A DNA stretch of 16,776 nucleotides, taken from contig DCGC01000023.1 in the NCBI GenBank assembly GCA_002315165.1, positions 3,218-19,993 of the forward strand. The letters are read 5' to 3'. The notes beneath the pieces are model-generated. The model did no database searches. It was given only the letters and a program-made list of their open reading frames with translations, and had not been told where the DNA came from. This DNA is from Candidatus Saccharibacteria bacterium UBA1788. GTDB taxonomy: Bacteria > Patescibacteriota > Saccharimonadia > Saccharimonadales > Saccharimonadaceae. Shown in pieces: positions 1 through 6,929 of this stretch (positions within the stretch are counted from its first letter, which is position 1; the number at the start of each line of letters is the position of its first letter). The position numbers and the translations under genes are program-made.

Positions 1-43
1 CAGTATCTGCATTAGAGAAATAATTGTTGCCGGAGCGGGAAAG
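1..43 (+). repeat. 3' end of dispersed structured element (copy A, truncated by window edge)
   Basis: Positions 1-43 match 10242-10284 with two differences (22 and 23). The shared block ends in the purine-rich GGAGCGGGAAAG. The 5' part of this copy lies outside the window. It ends 8 bases before the stop codon of the minus-strand glycosyltransferase, so it sits at the end of a transcription unit. No coding potential is seen. See the complete copy at 10052-10284 for structure. Confidence 0.85.
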
Positions 44-50
44 GTAGGTG

Positions 51-1262
51 CTAGTCCTTTATTAACCCTTCATAAACTTCCGCGAGTTTCTTCGTTTGCT
101 CCGCCTGCAACACCTCTCCCCGATTCTCCAACATTACCGTACTAGCCTTTTCGATCCACTCCGGATTTTCTATAATCTTGTCAATTGCCGCTGCTAAATC
201 TTTCGCTTTTGGTCCATTCGCGCAATAATATCCGCCCTTATGTACTACCTCTTTCATATCAGGATCACAAATCAACACTGGCATCCCCATTGCTTCAGCT
301 TCAAGCAACGTCATCGCCTGATTATCGAAATTATACGACACCATCGCCACTAGATGCGACCTCACCATTGCCTTATAAATCGTCGTCCTATCTACCTGCC
401 CATAAAATCTTGCATTAATCTCATTTTGTACGACATATTTTTTCGCTTTTTCCGCCTCGTTACCGTCGCCAAAAACATGCAGTTCATACTTGCCCTTAAC
501 TTGTTTCAGCGCTTTTAACAATTCCATCATCCTTTTTTCTTTAGAAATACGGCTATTCCAAACTATTTTTAGCGGCTCACCCGCTGTCATCTTTCTCGGC
601 TTTAACTTTAACTTACCTAACGCGTCATCCACTCCATTCGATAAATGCACCGTCGGTTTTATCATGCCATAGCCTTTTAGCTTTTTTGCAAAATGCTTCC
701 CAGGCACCAAAACAACATCCGCATAATTCGCATGACTCACCATCAACTCCCACATTTCCGTCTTTGCCTTAGTATCAGCTAAATAATCATCTCTCTTCAC
801 CTTTGCTCGATGCGGAATATATTTTGCGTGCAGTTTATTCAATGTAATTCCAGCAATATTTTTTAACGGAAATGGAATATTCGTCGCTACTGCCATATCT
901 TCACGCCCATGCATCGTCACAACGAGCGGAATTCCAAACTTCCTTGCTAATCTCATACCAGCTAAGCCGCAACCTGCCTCATAATGAACATGAACCACAT
1001 CAAATGTCTTAAAATCCGGATATTTTCTCAAAATAAAATCTTCAACTACTTCCGGACGGCGCGCCGTCGGTGCTCCTCCGGCTCGAATTTTTTGACAAGT
1101 CGGCACAATAACGACCATTTCGTCTTTTGGCTGTTCAAACCCAGGGCAAAAAATCACAACCTTATGACCCAGTTTCTCCAAACTTTTTTTCTGAGCCTGA
1201 ATCGAAGACGGAATTCCACCAGCAATTTCCAGATACAAATCCGTAAAAACCGCAATTTTCAT
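51..1262 (-). CDS. Glycosyltransferase family 4 (GT-B fold)
   Basis: A 403-residue GT4-type enzyme that should transfer a sugar from a nucleotide-sugar donor to a lipid or glycan at the inner face of the membrane. Seen in the sequence: an N-terminal Rossmann start (MKIAVFTDLY) with the GG loop at 15-16, HVHYE at 91-95, SNGVD at 208-212, the donor-site segment SRISKEKR at 237-244, FGDG at 264-267, and an EAEAMGMPVL segment at 321-330 matching the family's E-x7-E region. Length is normal for GT4. It resembles diacylglycerol glucosyltransferases and other cytoplasmic GT4 enzymes, but acceptor and sugar cannot be told from sequence. It stands alone on the minus strand, divergent from metK. An extended -10 box (TGATATAAT) ends 7 bases before the ATG, so its mRNA is probably leaderless and no Shine-Dalgarno site is present. 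Confidence 0.88.
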   Translation of the reverse strand: MKIAVFTDLYLEIAGGIPSSIQAQKKSLEKLGHKVVIFCPGFEQPKDEMVVIVPTCQKIRAGGAPTARRPEVVEDFILRKYPDFKTFDVVHVHYEAGCGLAGMRLARKFGIPLVVTMHGREDMAVATNIPFPLKNIAGITLNKLHAKYIPHRAKVKRDDYLADTKAKTEMWELMVSHANYADVVLVPGKHFAKKLKGYGMIKPTVHLSNGVDDALGKLKLKPRKMTAGEPLKIVWNSRISKEKRMMELLKALKQVKGKYELHVFGDGNEAEKAKKYVVQNEINARFYGQVDRTTIYKAMVRSHLVAMVSYNFDNQAMTLLEAEAMGMPVLICDPDMKEVVHKGGYYCANGPKAKDLAAAIDKIIENPEWIEKASTVMLENRGEVLQAEQTKKLAEVYEGLIKD

Positions 1263-1269
1263 ATTTTCT

Positions 1270-1278
1270 ATTATATCA
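1270..1278 (-). promoter_or_regulatory. Extended -10 promoter of the glycosyltransferase gene
   Basis: On the minus strand TGATATAAT places the hexamer TATAAT at 1275-1270, 7 bases before the start codon at 1262. Transcription would begin at or next to the ATG. There is no convincing -35 at the right distance; TTGTTA at 1303-1298 is too far (22-base spacer). Confidence 0.65.
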
Positions 1279-1280
1279 TG

Positions 1281-1289
1281 TGCTATACT
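1281..1289 (+). promoter_or_regulatory. Extended -10 promoter for the SAM riboswitch-metK transcript
   Basis: TGCTATACT gives a TG-N extended -10 with hexamer TATACT at 1284-1289, predicting a start near 1296, about 12 bases before the riboswitch P1 strand. It lies back to back with the minus-strand promoter at 1270-1278, so the two polymerase sites overlap. Confidence 0.65.
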
Positions 1290-1307
1290 TTAATCATTAA
1301 CAATTAA

Positions 1308-1396
1308 ATATCGAGAAGCGGCGAGGGACTGGCCCGATGACCCGCTACCAACCTACTATCGCAAGGTGGTAATTCCAGCCAAGAAAGGAAAGATAT
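1308..1396 (+). promoter_or_regulatory. SAM-I (S-box) riboswitch upstream of metK
   Basis: The conserved S-box core GAGGGACTGGCCCGATGA is at 1323-1340 and the TAATTCC-AGC segment at 1370-1379. Pairings read by eye: P1 ATATC 1308-1312 with GATAT 1392-1396; P2a AGCGG 1317-1321 with CCGCT 1342-1346; P2b GGG 1325-1327 with CCC 1333-1335; P3 ACCT 1351-1354 with AGGT 1364-1367, flanked by ACC 1347-1349 with GGT 1368-1370; pseudoknot CTGG 1329-1332 with CCAG 1375-1378. The canonical G-C pair next to P3 is flipped to C-G, consistent with conserved pairing. The family binds S-adenosylmethionine and turns genes off. P1 ends two bases before the metK ATG, and the Shine-Dalgarno GG (1387-1388) faces CC (1379-1380) as a minimal P4. 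There is no room for a terminator, so control is probably translational. Confidence 0.9.
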
Positions 1397-1397
1397 C

Positions 1398-2378
1398 ATG
1401 TCTGAAAATCTCTATCAATTTTATCGCACCGCCGAAAGCGTCTCGCCAGGGCACCCTGACAAACTTTGCGACCAAATCTCCGACGCTATTCTTGACGCTT
1501 ATTTTGCTCAAGACCCAAACGCTCGCGTAGCCGCTGAAGCTTGTGGCGGACATGGCGTAGTTTTTATTACCGGAGAAATCACCTCCTCCGCCGATGTTGA
1601 CATCGAAAAAATCGTCAAACGCATCGCCGGCCCTGATACTGAAGTCCACATCAAAATCGTTAAGCAATCCCCAGAAATCGCCCAAGGAGTCGACACTGGT
1701 GGCGCAGGCGACCAGGGAATTATGATTGGCTACGCCTGTGACGAAACTCCCGAACTCCTTCCGCGCGAAGTCGTTCTTGCTCGCCGACTAAACCAATTTA
1801 TTTACGAAAAATATCCATACGACGGCAAAACCCAAGTCACTATCGCACCAGATGGGACAATCGACTCTTTTGTCGCTAGCTTCCAAAACGTTAGTAAGGC
1901 CGACCTCGAAACTCGCGTTCGCGAATTCATCGCTAAGGAAAAACTAATTGGCAACCTTACTCTCCATATTTATCCTGCCGGCGACTGGCAACAAGGCGGT
2001 TTTGAAGCCGATACCGGCCTAACCGGTCGCAAACTTATCGTTGATAATTACGGCCCACGCGTTGCAATCGGCGGCGGAGCCTTCTCTGGTAAAGATCCTT
2101 CAAAAGTCGACCGTTCAGCCGCCTATATGGCTCGTCGTATTGCAGTCGACTACCTCAAAAACCGCCACGCTAAAGAAGTTTTGGTTCGCCTCGCATACGC
2201 TATCGGCAAAGCTGAGCCGCTCGAAGCCACAGTTATCGTCGATGGCCAGCCAGAAGTCATCGAAGGATACGATCTCACGCCTCGCGGTATTATCAGCTTC
2301 CTCGATCTAAAACGCCCTATTTACGAACAAACCGCTCGTTACGGTCATTTTGGCGAAGGGTTCGATTGGGACAAATAA
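1398..2378 (+). CDS. metK: S-adenosylmethionine synthetase
   Basis: Makes S-adenosylmethionine from methionine and ATP in the cytoplasm. Signature segments: ESVSPGHPDKLCDQ at 13-26 (His19 is the ATP-site His), GAGDQGIMIGYA at 102-113, DTGLTGRK at 205-212, and GGGAFSGKDPSKVDRSAAY at 225-243. At 326 residues it is shorter than the roughly 380-400 usual in bacteria; the shortening is spread over loops and the central domain, with no catalytic motif lost. The ATG at 1398 follows GAAAGGA at a normal distance, and that ribosome site lies inside the SAM-I riboswitch, giving feedback control by the product. metK is followed by an AT-rich hairpin and the separate rpsJ promoter. Confidence 0.96.
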   Translation: MSENLYQFYRTAESVSPGHPDKLCDQISDAILDAYFAQDPNARVAAEACGGHGVVFITGEITSSADVDIEKIVKRIAGPDTEVHIKIVKQSPEIAQGVDTGGAGDQGIMIGYACDETPELLPREVVLARRLNQFIYEKYPYDGKTQVTIAPDGTIDSFVASFQNVSKADLETRVREFIAKEKLIGNLTLHIYPAGDWQQGGFEADTGLTGRKLIVDNYGPRVAIGGGAFSGKDPSKVDRSAAYMARRIAVDYLKNRHAKEVLVRLAYAIGKAEPLEATVIVDGQPEVIEGYDLTPRGIISFLDLKRPIYEQTARYGHFGEGFDWDK

Positions 2379-2381
2379 CCC

Positions 2382-2410
2382 TTGATATTTTTCCAAAAAT
2401 ATCTTATAAT
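2382..2410 (+). promoter_or_regulatory. rpsJ promoter (-35 TTGATA, 17-base spacer, -10 TATAAT)
   Basis: TTGATA at 2382-2387 and TATAAT at 2405-2410 are separated by exactly 17 bases, the best sigma-70-type match in the window. The predicted start near 2417 gives rpsJ a leader of about 87 nt, long compared with the neighbouring genes. Confidence 0.8.
2384..2403. repeat. Perfect 9-bp inverted repeat inside the rpsJ promoter
   Basis: GATATTTTT and AAAAATATC are separated by CC and are exact reverse complements. The repeat begins 6 bases after the metK stop. It starts within the -35 hexamer (TTGATA, 2382-2387) and fills almost the whole spacer up to the -10. It could act as a weak metK terminator, an operator, or both. 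Confidence 0.75.
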
Positions 2411-2419
2411 TTTAGATAC

Positions 2420-2434
2420 TATCAACAATAATTA
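2420..2434 (+). repeat. 15-base leader motif shared by rpsJ and rpmJ (rpsJ copy)
   Basis: TATCAACAATAATTA occurs here, at the start of the predicted rpsJ transcript, and again exactly at 12861-12875 just before rpmJ. Both sites are leaders of ribosomal protein genes. Function unknown; chance identity between AT-rich leaders is possible. Confidence 0.6.
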
Positions 2435-2503
2435 TCTATCTCTAAAAACTTACAGGCAAAACGTCTAGATTTTACCTAAGATTATAGAGAAAGAAAGGCA
2501 ATC

Positions 2504-2836
2504 ATGACCGAAGCTAAAGCTTCTAAAAACGAAGGTCTCACGATTCGCATCCGCCTCAAAGCCTATGACCACCGCGTCATTGACCAAAGCGCAAAGCAAA
2601 TCGTCGACACCGCTATTCGTACCGGCGCCACTGTTAGCGGCCCAGTTCCTCTACCAACCAAACGCAGTACTTTCACAGTCGTCAAATCTCCACATGTTTA
2701 CAAAACTGGTGGTGAAGCCTTCGAAATGAAAGTTCACAAACGTCTTATCGACATCAAAAACGCCACCCCAAAAACCATTGAGAGTCTCCAAAATCTCTCC
2801 TTGCCAGCTGGCGTCGACGCCGAAATTAAAATGTAA
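2504..2836 (+). CDS. rpsJ: 30S ribosomal protein S10
   Basis: S10 of the small ribosomal subunit head, also the NusE partner in transcription antitermination in other bacteria. The 110-residue protein carries IRIRLKAYDHRVIDQSAKQI near 16-35, then GPVPLPTKRSTFTV and the HKRLIDI block, all typical; the usual length is about 102, the excess being a short N-terminal extension. An AAAGAAAGG Shine-Dalgarno site precedes the ATG. It has its own promoter and a strong terminator directly after the stop. It is thus monocistronic here, not the first gene of an S10 operon. Confidence 0.96.
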   Translation: MTEAKASKNEGLTIRIRLKAYDHRVIDQSAKQIVDTAIRTGATVSGPVPLPTKRSTFTVVKSPHVYKTGGEAFEMKVHKRLIDIKNATPKTIESLQNLSLPAGVDAEIKM

Positions 2837-2837
2837 T

Positions 2838-2869
2838 AAAAAGAAGAGCCTTAGCGGCTCTTCTTTTTT
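2838..2869 (+). terminator. Intrinsic terminator after rpsJ
   Basis: GAAGAGCC and GGCTCTTC form the stem around a TTAGC loop, followed by six T; upstream A residues extend the helix into the T tract. It starts 2 bases after the rpsJ stop and ends 17 bases before the next promoter's -10 extension. Confidence 0.93.
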
Positions 2870-2885
2870 ATTCTCGCTTTTTCTA

Positions 2886-2894
2886 TGCTATAAT
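2886..2894 (+). promoter_or_regulatory. Extended -10 promoter of the envelope operon
   Basis: TGCTATAAT is a perfect extended -10 (TATAAT at 2889-2894). The ATG of the first operon gene is at 2901, 6 bases further, exactly where transcription should start, so the first gene is probably read from a leaderless mRNA. Confidence 0.75.
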
Positions 2895-2900
2895 AAATCT

Positions 2901-4175
2901 ATGACTAAACTTTCGCGCTTAAAAAGGCGTTTTTACTTTGTAGCTGCCCGCTATTTTCAGTTTTTCGCCGATCGCTCTCTTAAAAAATGGCGCCCACGTA
3001 TTATTGCCATCACCGGTTCCGCCGGCAAAACAACCATGCTTCATCTAGTTGAATATGAGCTTAAAGAAAAAGCCCACTATTCCCACAACGCCAACTCTAT
3101 TTTTGGTGTTGCTTTCGATATTCTTGGCATGTCTGGCGTTCGCGGCTCTAAACTTCGCTGGATTTATCTCTTTATTGCCGCTCCGATTCGATCTCTTTTT
3201 TACCGCCACAAAGAGCCTTTTTACGTAGTCGAAATCGACGGCGAGCGCCCACACGAAACCGAGCGTGTCGCCTCTTGGCTAAAACCAGAAGTTACTCTCT
3301 GGATTTCTCTTGGTCGTTCTCACGCCGCCCAATTCGAAAGCGAAGTAAAATCCGGCAAGTTCGCCACTGTTGATGATGCAATTACCGCCGAATTCGCTTC
3401 ACTTCCACAGCATACCCAAAAACTCGTCTTTATTGACGCCGACTCTCAAGCTATGGTTGAAGCCACTAAAAATATTAAGGCCAAAGTCGTCGGCTTTAAG
3501 AAAACCCAGATTCCTAAATACATTGTCTATCCTACCCATACCGATTTTACTACCGGCGGCACCACCTTCCATTTCGCAGACCCAGAGCCACGCGATATTT
3601 CTATCCAACTCCTCATGTTAAAAGACCTTACCAAATACTTAAAAATCCCTCTTAACTCTGATTTTTCTGGACTAAAAATGCCTCCTGGCCGCAGCTCATA
3701 TTTTGCTGGCAAAAACGGGCTCAAGCTTATCGACAGTAGCTATAACGCTCATATGATTTCCATCCAAACCATCTTGGAAATGGCTAAAAGTCTCCACGCT
3801 CCTCATAAATGGCTTGTTATTGGCGATATTATCGATCAAGGCTCCGGTGAAAGCGAAGAACATAAAAAACTCGCCGAACTTATCGCTGACGTTAATCCAG
3901 AAGAAATCATTCTTGTTGGCCACCGCACGAAACAATATACCGCACCTCGCCTCAAAGAACTCGGCTTTTCGCCTAAAACTACTCTCGATCCTAAAAAAGC
4001 TCTCGCCTATATTGAGAAAAAATCTACTGGCCGCGAAACTCTAATTTTTAAAGGCAGTCAATATCTTGAATGGATTATCGAAAAACTCCTCGAAAATCCC
4101 GAAGACGCAAAAAAACTTCCTCGTCGTGAGCCGGCAGCAGTCCGTCGCCGTAAAAATCGAGGGCTAGATTCTTAA
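2901..4175 (+). CDS. Mur ligase family protein, MurF-like without the N-terminal domain
   Basis: A 424-residue ATP-dependent amide ligase of the Mur family, which joins amino acids or peptides to a cell-wall precursor. Motifs in MurF order: P-loop TGSAGKTT at 38-45, HNANSIFGV at 62-70, VEIDGE at 110-115, ISLGRSHAAQF at 135-145, PPGRSS at 261-266, DSSYNAH at 278-284, IGDIIDQG at 307-314 and KGSQ at 384-387. In MurF the P-loop normally follows a domain of about 100 residues that binds the UDP-MurNAc tripeptide; here it follows only about 37 basic, aromatic-rich residues, so the substrate may differ. The C-terminus is a basic tail. The reading frame stays open upstream into rpsJ, but the ATG at 2901 is chosen because it follows the terminator and the promoter. 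First gene of a coupled five-gene operon. Exact substrate unknown. Confidence 0.85.
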   Translation: MTKLSRLKRRFYFVAARYFQFFADRSLKKWRPRIIAITGSAGKTTMLHLVEYELKEKAHYSHNANSIFGVAFDILGMSGVRGSKLRWIYLFIAAPIRSLFYRHKEPFYVVEIDGERPHETERVASWLKPEVTLWISLGRSHAAQFESEVKSGKFATVDDAITAEFASLPQHTQKLVFIDADSQAMVEATKNIKAKVVGFKKTQIPKYIVYPTHTDFTTGGTTFHFADPEPRDISIQLLMLKDLTKYLKIPLNSDFSGLKMPPGRSSYFAGKNGLKLIDSSYNAHMISIQTILEMAKSLHAPHKWLVIGDIIDQGSGESEEHKKLAELIADVNPEEIILVGHRTKQYTAPRLKELGFSPKTTLDPKKALAYIEKKSTGRETLIFKGSQYLEWIIEKLLENPEDAKKLPRREPAAVRRRKNRGLDS

Positions 4176-4852
4176 TGAAAACTCTTTATATTATCCACGG
4201 ATGGGCCTACTCGGTTGAACCTTGGGATACTACCCTCAAAATTCTCAAAGACAACGACATTAAAGTAAAAATGCTTCGTGTTCCAGGCTTAACTTCCCAA
4301 TCAAAAAAAGTTTGGACAATAGACGAATATGTAAATTGGGCTAATGACAACCTCCCAAATGGAGCTATTGCTCTTGGTCATTCTAATGGCGGCCGCATCC
4401 TGCTTAACCTAGCCGCGAAAAGCCCAAAGAAACTTTCTCATCTCATTCTTCTTGACGCCGCAGGTATCTATGAACCATCAAAAAAACGCGATGTCCTTAA
4501 AGTAATTTCCAAAATTGGCGCACCACTAAAAAGTCTCCCGCTCGTCTCGAAAGTTTACCATAAACTTATCGGCGCCAACGATTACGAACATGCCCCAAAA
4601 AACATGAAAAAAACCCTCTCGAACATGCTCGATTCCGATAAATCTCTCCACCCAGAAGTTATTACTACTAAAACTACGATTCTTTGGGGCGAAAACGACA
4701 CTGTTACCCCTCCGCGTCAAGCAAAAAAACTCCACTCTCTTATCAAAAACTCTACTCTCCGTTTTTTCAAAGATTGGACCCACGCCCCATATCGCTCCCA
4801 CCCCGAAGAATTAGCTCAAGCCATTATTGAAATTCTGAAAGAAGGGAAATAA
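4175..4852 (+). CDS. Alpha/beta hydrolase
   Basis: A 225-residue cytoplasmic alpha/beta-fold hydrolase. Visible: the oxyanion-side IHGW at 7-10, the nucleophile elbow GHSNGG at 68-73 (Ser70), the acid in LWGENDTVTPP (Asp175) and the catalytic His in DWTHAPY (His203); the triad is complete and in normal order. There is no signal peptide. Start and stop overlap the neighbours by one base (TAATG at both ends), so it is translated with the Mur ligase and the DegT enzyme. The substrate cannot be inferred; within this operon an ester or amide of an envelope precursor is possible. Confidence 0.88.
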   Translation: MKTLYIIHGWAYSVEPWDTTLKILKDNDIKVKMLRVPGLTSQSKKVWTIDEYVNWANDNLPNGAIALGHSNGGRILLNLAAKSPKKLSHLILLDAAGIYEPSKKRDVLKVISKIGAPLKSLPLVSKVYHKLIGANDYEHAPKNMKKTLSNMLDSDKSLHPEVITTKTTILWGENDTVTPPRQAKKLHSLIKNSTLRFFKDWTHAPYRSHPEELAQAIIEILKEGK

Positions 4853-5952
4853 TGTTTTTCTTGGGTGTGGCTTCAAATTATTCAAACCGAGCTACCTTTC
4901 GCCATCTTTTTGCTTTTGGAACTAGACACGATTCAAAAAGACTCAAGACCTCCCTTGCTACCCACTATAGAGTTTTGTCCGACCATGTCGCGCTCACAAC
5001 TTCCGGTCGCGCTGCGCTCGCTATCGCCCTTAAATCTGTCGTTCCTAAAAATTCCAAAGTCCTTATTAATGGTTTTACCTGTTATGCCGTCCTAGAGGCG
5101 CTCAAATCCGCCGGATGTATACCGATTTACGCCGACATAGAAAAATCTGACCTTAATTTTTCCGTTGACACCTTCAAAAAATCCCTCAAACAGTATCCTG
5201 ACATCAAAGCCATCATCATCCAAAACACTCTTGGTAACACTATAGACATCGCTCCTTACGAAAAAATCGCCCAGTCTCACTCTATCCACATCATCGAAGA
5301 CCTTGCTCATTGCGCCGGAGCTCACTATCCAGACGGTCGCGAAGTTGGCACCGTCGGAGATGCTGCTGCCCTATCATTCGGCAAGGGCAAGTCAATCGAT
5401 GTTGTTACTGGGGGTGCAGTCATTATCAATAACCCACTTCTTCCTAAGATTAAAGCTCCTCAATCCCGCCAAAAACTTTCTTCTTCGCTTCGCGCTCGTT
5501 GGTATCCTTTTCTCGCCATGCTAGCTCGCGCCTCTTTCAAGATACATTGCGAGAAACTCGTTCTTGGAGTTTTCTTCAAGCTGCATTGGATTGAACGCTC
5601 CGCCGACCTAAAACTCGACCTTTCTACTCGTCTCACTCACTGGCAGGCTAAACTCGCTCTCTCGCAAGTTGCTAATCTAGGTAAAAATCGCGAACGCCCT
5701 CTACGAGATTTTGCCCTAGTAGTCGATCGTGATAAAACCCTACATGAACTCCAACAAAACGGTTTTCATTTTAGCGACGTTTGGTATGAAGTTCCAGTTG
5801 CTCCCGCACGCTACTACCAAAAAGTCCACTTTCCCGAATCAGATTGCCCAAATTCCGTAATGGTCGCAAAAACTATTATCAACATTCCAACGTGGTACAA
5901 TAAAAAAGACTTAAAACTTGCCGAAAAAATCATCAAGGAGAACCAATTATGA
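4852..5952 (+). CDS. DegT/DnrJ/EryC1-family PLP-dependent enzyme
   Basis: A 366-residue fold-type I PLP protein of the sugar aminotransferase family. Seen: the phosphate-binding TTSGRAALAIAL at 49-60, EDLAHCAGA at 149-157 (Asp150 near the pyridine nitrogen), and SFGKGKSID at 175-183 with the PLP-linking Lys at 178 or 180 before a GGA turn (187-189). Members usually transaminate a nucleotide keto-sugar. The Lys context (SFGKGKS) is less typical than the common xHxxK form, so another PLP reaction is possible. Its stop overlaps the next start as ATGA. It ends in TGA, which shows TGA is a stop codon in this organism. Confidence 0.85.
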   Translation: MFFLGVASNYSNRATFRHLFAFGTRHDSKRLKTSLATHYRVLSDHVALTTSGRAALAIALKSVVPKNSKVLINGFTCYAVLEALKSAGCIPIYADIEKSDLNFSVDTFKKSLKQYPDIKAIIIQNTLGNTIDIAPYEKIAQSHSIHIIEDLAHCAGAHYPDGREVGTVGDAAALSFGKGKSIDVVTGGAVIINNPLLPKIKAPQSRQKLSSSLRARWYPFLAMLARASFKIHCEKLVLGVFFKLHWIERSADLKLDLSTRLTHWQAKLALSQVANLGKNRERPLRDFALVVDRDKTLHELQQNGFHFSDVWYEVPVAPARYYQKVHFPESDCPNSVMVAKTIINIPTWYNKKDLKLAEKIIKENQL

Positions 5953-6929
5953 ACGAAGAATGGCAATCTTTCCTCGCTAAACACCCAGAATCTAATTTTC
6001 TTCAATCTCCATCTTGGGCTGAGACCAATAAATTAATCGGTCATAAAATCGTCGTCAAAGTTTTCGAGAAAAACACCGTCTGTCTAATGATTATTAAAGA
6101 CGCGCGCCGCGGTCGTTTCTTAGAAATCCCAGGCGGGCCACTCATTGATTGGTCTAACAAAAAACTCGTTCAAGAAATTTTTACCGAAATTAAAAAAATC
6201 GCCAAAGAAAATCATTGCGTTTTTGTTCGTTTCCGCCCGCAGCTTCCTGACACTCAAAAAAATCGCGACATCCTCAAAAATATCAACGCCAAACCAGCGC
6301 TCATGCACCTTCATGCTCAAAACACCGTAATTCTTGATTTAACTGTCAGCGAAGACGAACTGCTCGCAAAAATGCGCCGCCAAACTCGCTATGAAGTTCG
6401 TCGTTCAGAAAAAATGGGGATTGTCGTCGAAGAAAACAACTCCGACACCATGCTTACCAAATTCCATGCTGTCCAAACCTCTACTGCCGAACGCCAACAT
6501 TTTATCCCACCTACAAAAAAGACTCTTATAGCAGAAAAAACCGCTTTCGGTGACGATTTTAAACTTTATATTGCTAAAACTCCAGAAAACAAGCCTATCG
6601 CCTATGGCCTCATCCTTAAAGACGTCCACGAAGCCGCCTATTTTGAAGCCGCCTCTACCGAACTCAACCACAAATTCCCAGGCGCCTACGCGCTACTCTG
6701 GAAAGCGATTCGCGAAGCCAAACAATCCGGATGCAAACGCTTTAATCTATGGGGCATTGCTCCACCAAATTCACCTAACCATCGCTATGCCGGTGTCACT
6801 ACTTTTAAAACCGGCTTCGGCGGCGAAGTTGTCAATTTTATTCCAGCTCACGATATCGTCATTAATCGCCCAAAATACCTTTTTAACACCATAATCGAGA
6901 CCGTTCGTAAAAAAAGGAGACATCTTTAA
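5949..6929 (+). CDS. FemAB/FemX-family aminoacyltransferase (copy 1)
   Basis: A 326-residue double-GNAT (FemABX-like) protein. Such enzymes take an amino acid from aminoacyl-tRNA and add it to the side chain of the peptidoglycan stem peptide on the cytoplasmic side of the membrane. Visible: PESNFLQSPSWAE at 13-25, GGPLIDW at 62-68, RRQTRYEVRRSEKMGI at 143-158 and the C-terminal NHRYAGVTTFKTGFGGE at 277-293. The long coiled-coil arm of staphylococcal FemA-type enzymes is missing. It shares many blocks with the next gene, indicating tandem duplication. Added amino acid and acceptor are unknown. Confidence 0.88.
   Translation: MNEEWQSFLAKHPESNFLQSPSWAETNKLIGHKIVVKVFEKNTVCLMIIKDARRGRFLEIPGGPLIDWSNKKLVQEIFTEIKKIAKENHCVFVRFRPQLPDTQKNRDILKNINAKPALMHLHAQNTVILDLTVSEDELLAKMRRQTRYEVRRSEKMGIVVEENNSDTMLTKFHAVQTSTAERQHFIPPTKKTLIAEKTAFGDDFKLYIAKTPENKPIAYGLILKDVHEAAYFEAASTELNHKFPGAYALLWKAIREAKQSGCKRFNLWGIAPPNSPNHRYAGVTTFKTGFGGEVVNFIPAHDIVINRPKYLFNTIIETVRKKRRHL

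Noticed and set aside
40..60. Terminator-like hairpin AAAGGTAG-GTG-CTAGTCCTTT at the end of copy A
   Set aside because: Stem is short with a bulge and overlaps the glycosyltransferase stop codon; the T tract is weak on either strand, so it is not listed as a terminator.
2778..2900. Longer N-terminus for the Mur ligase gene, starting inside rpsJ
   Set aside because: It would overlap rpsJ, read through a strong terminator hairpin and span the promoter; the encoded residues are low-complexity and unlike Mur ligases. The ATG at 2901 fits promoter and homology.
4852..5952. Recoding of UGA as glycine, as in Gracilibacteria/SR1
   Set aside because: TGA ends the DegT-family gene at 5950-5952 at the expected length and overlaps the next start codon, and no conserved glycine position is encoded by TGA.
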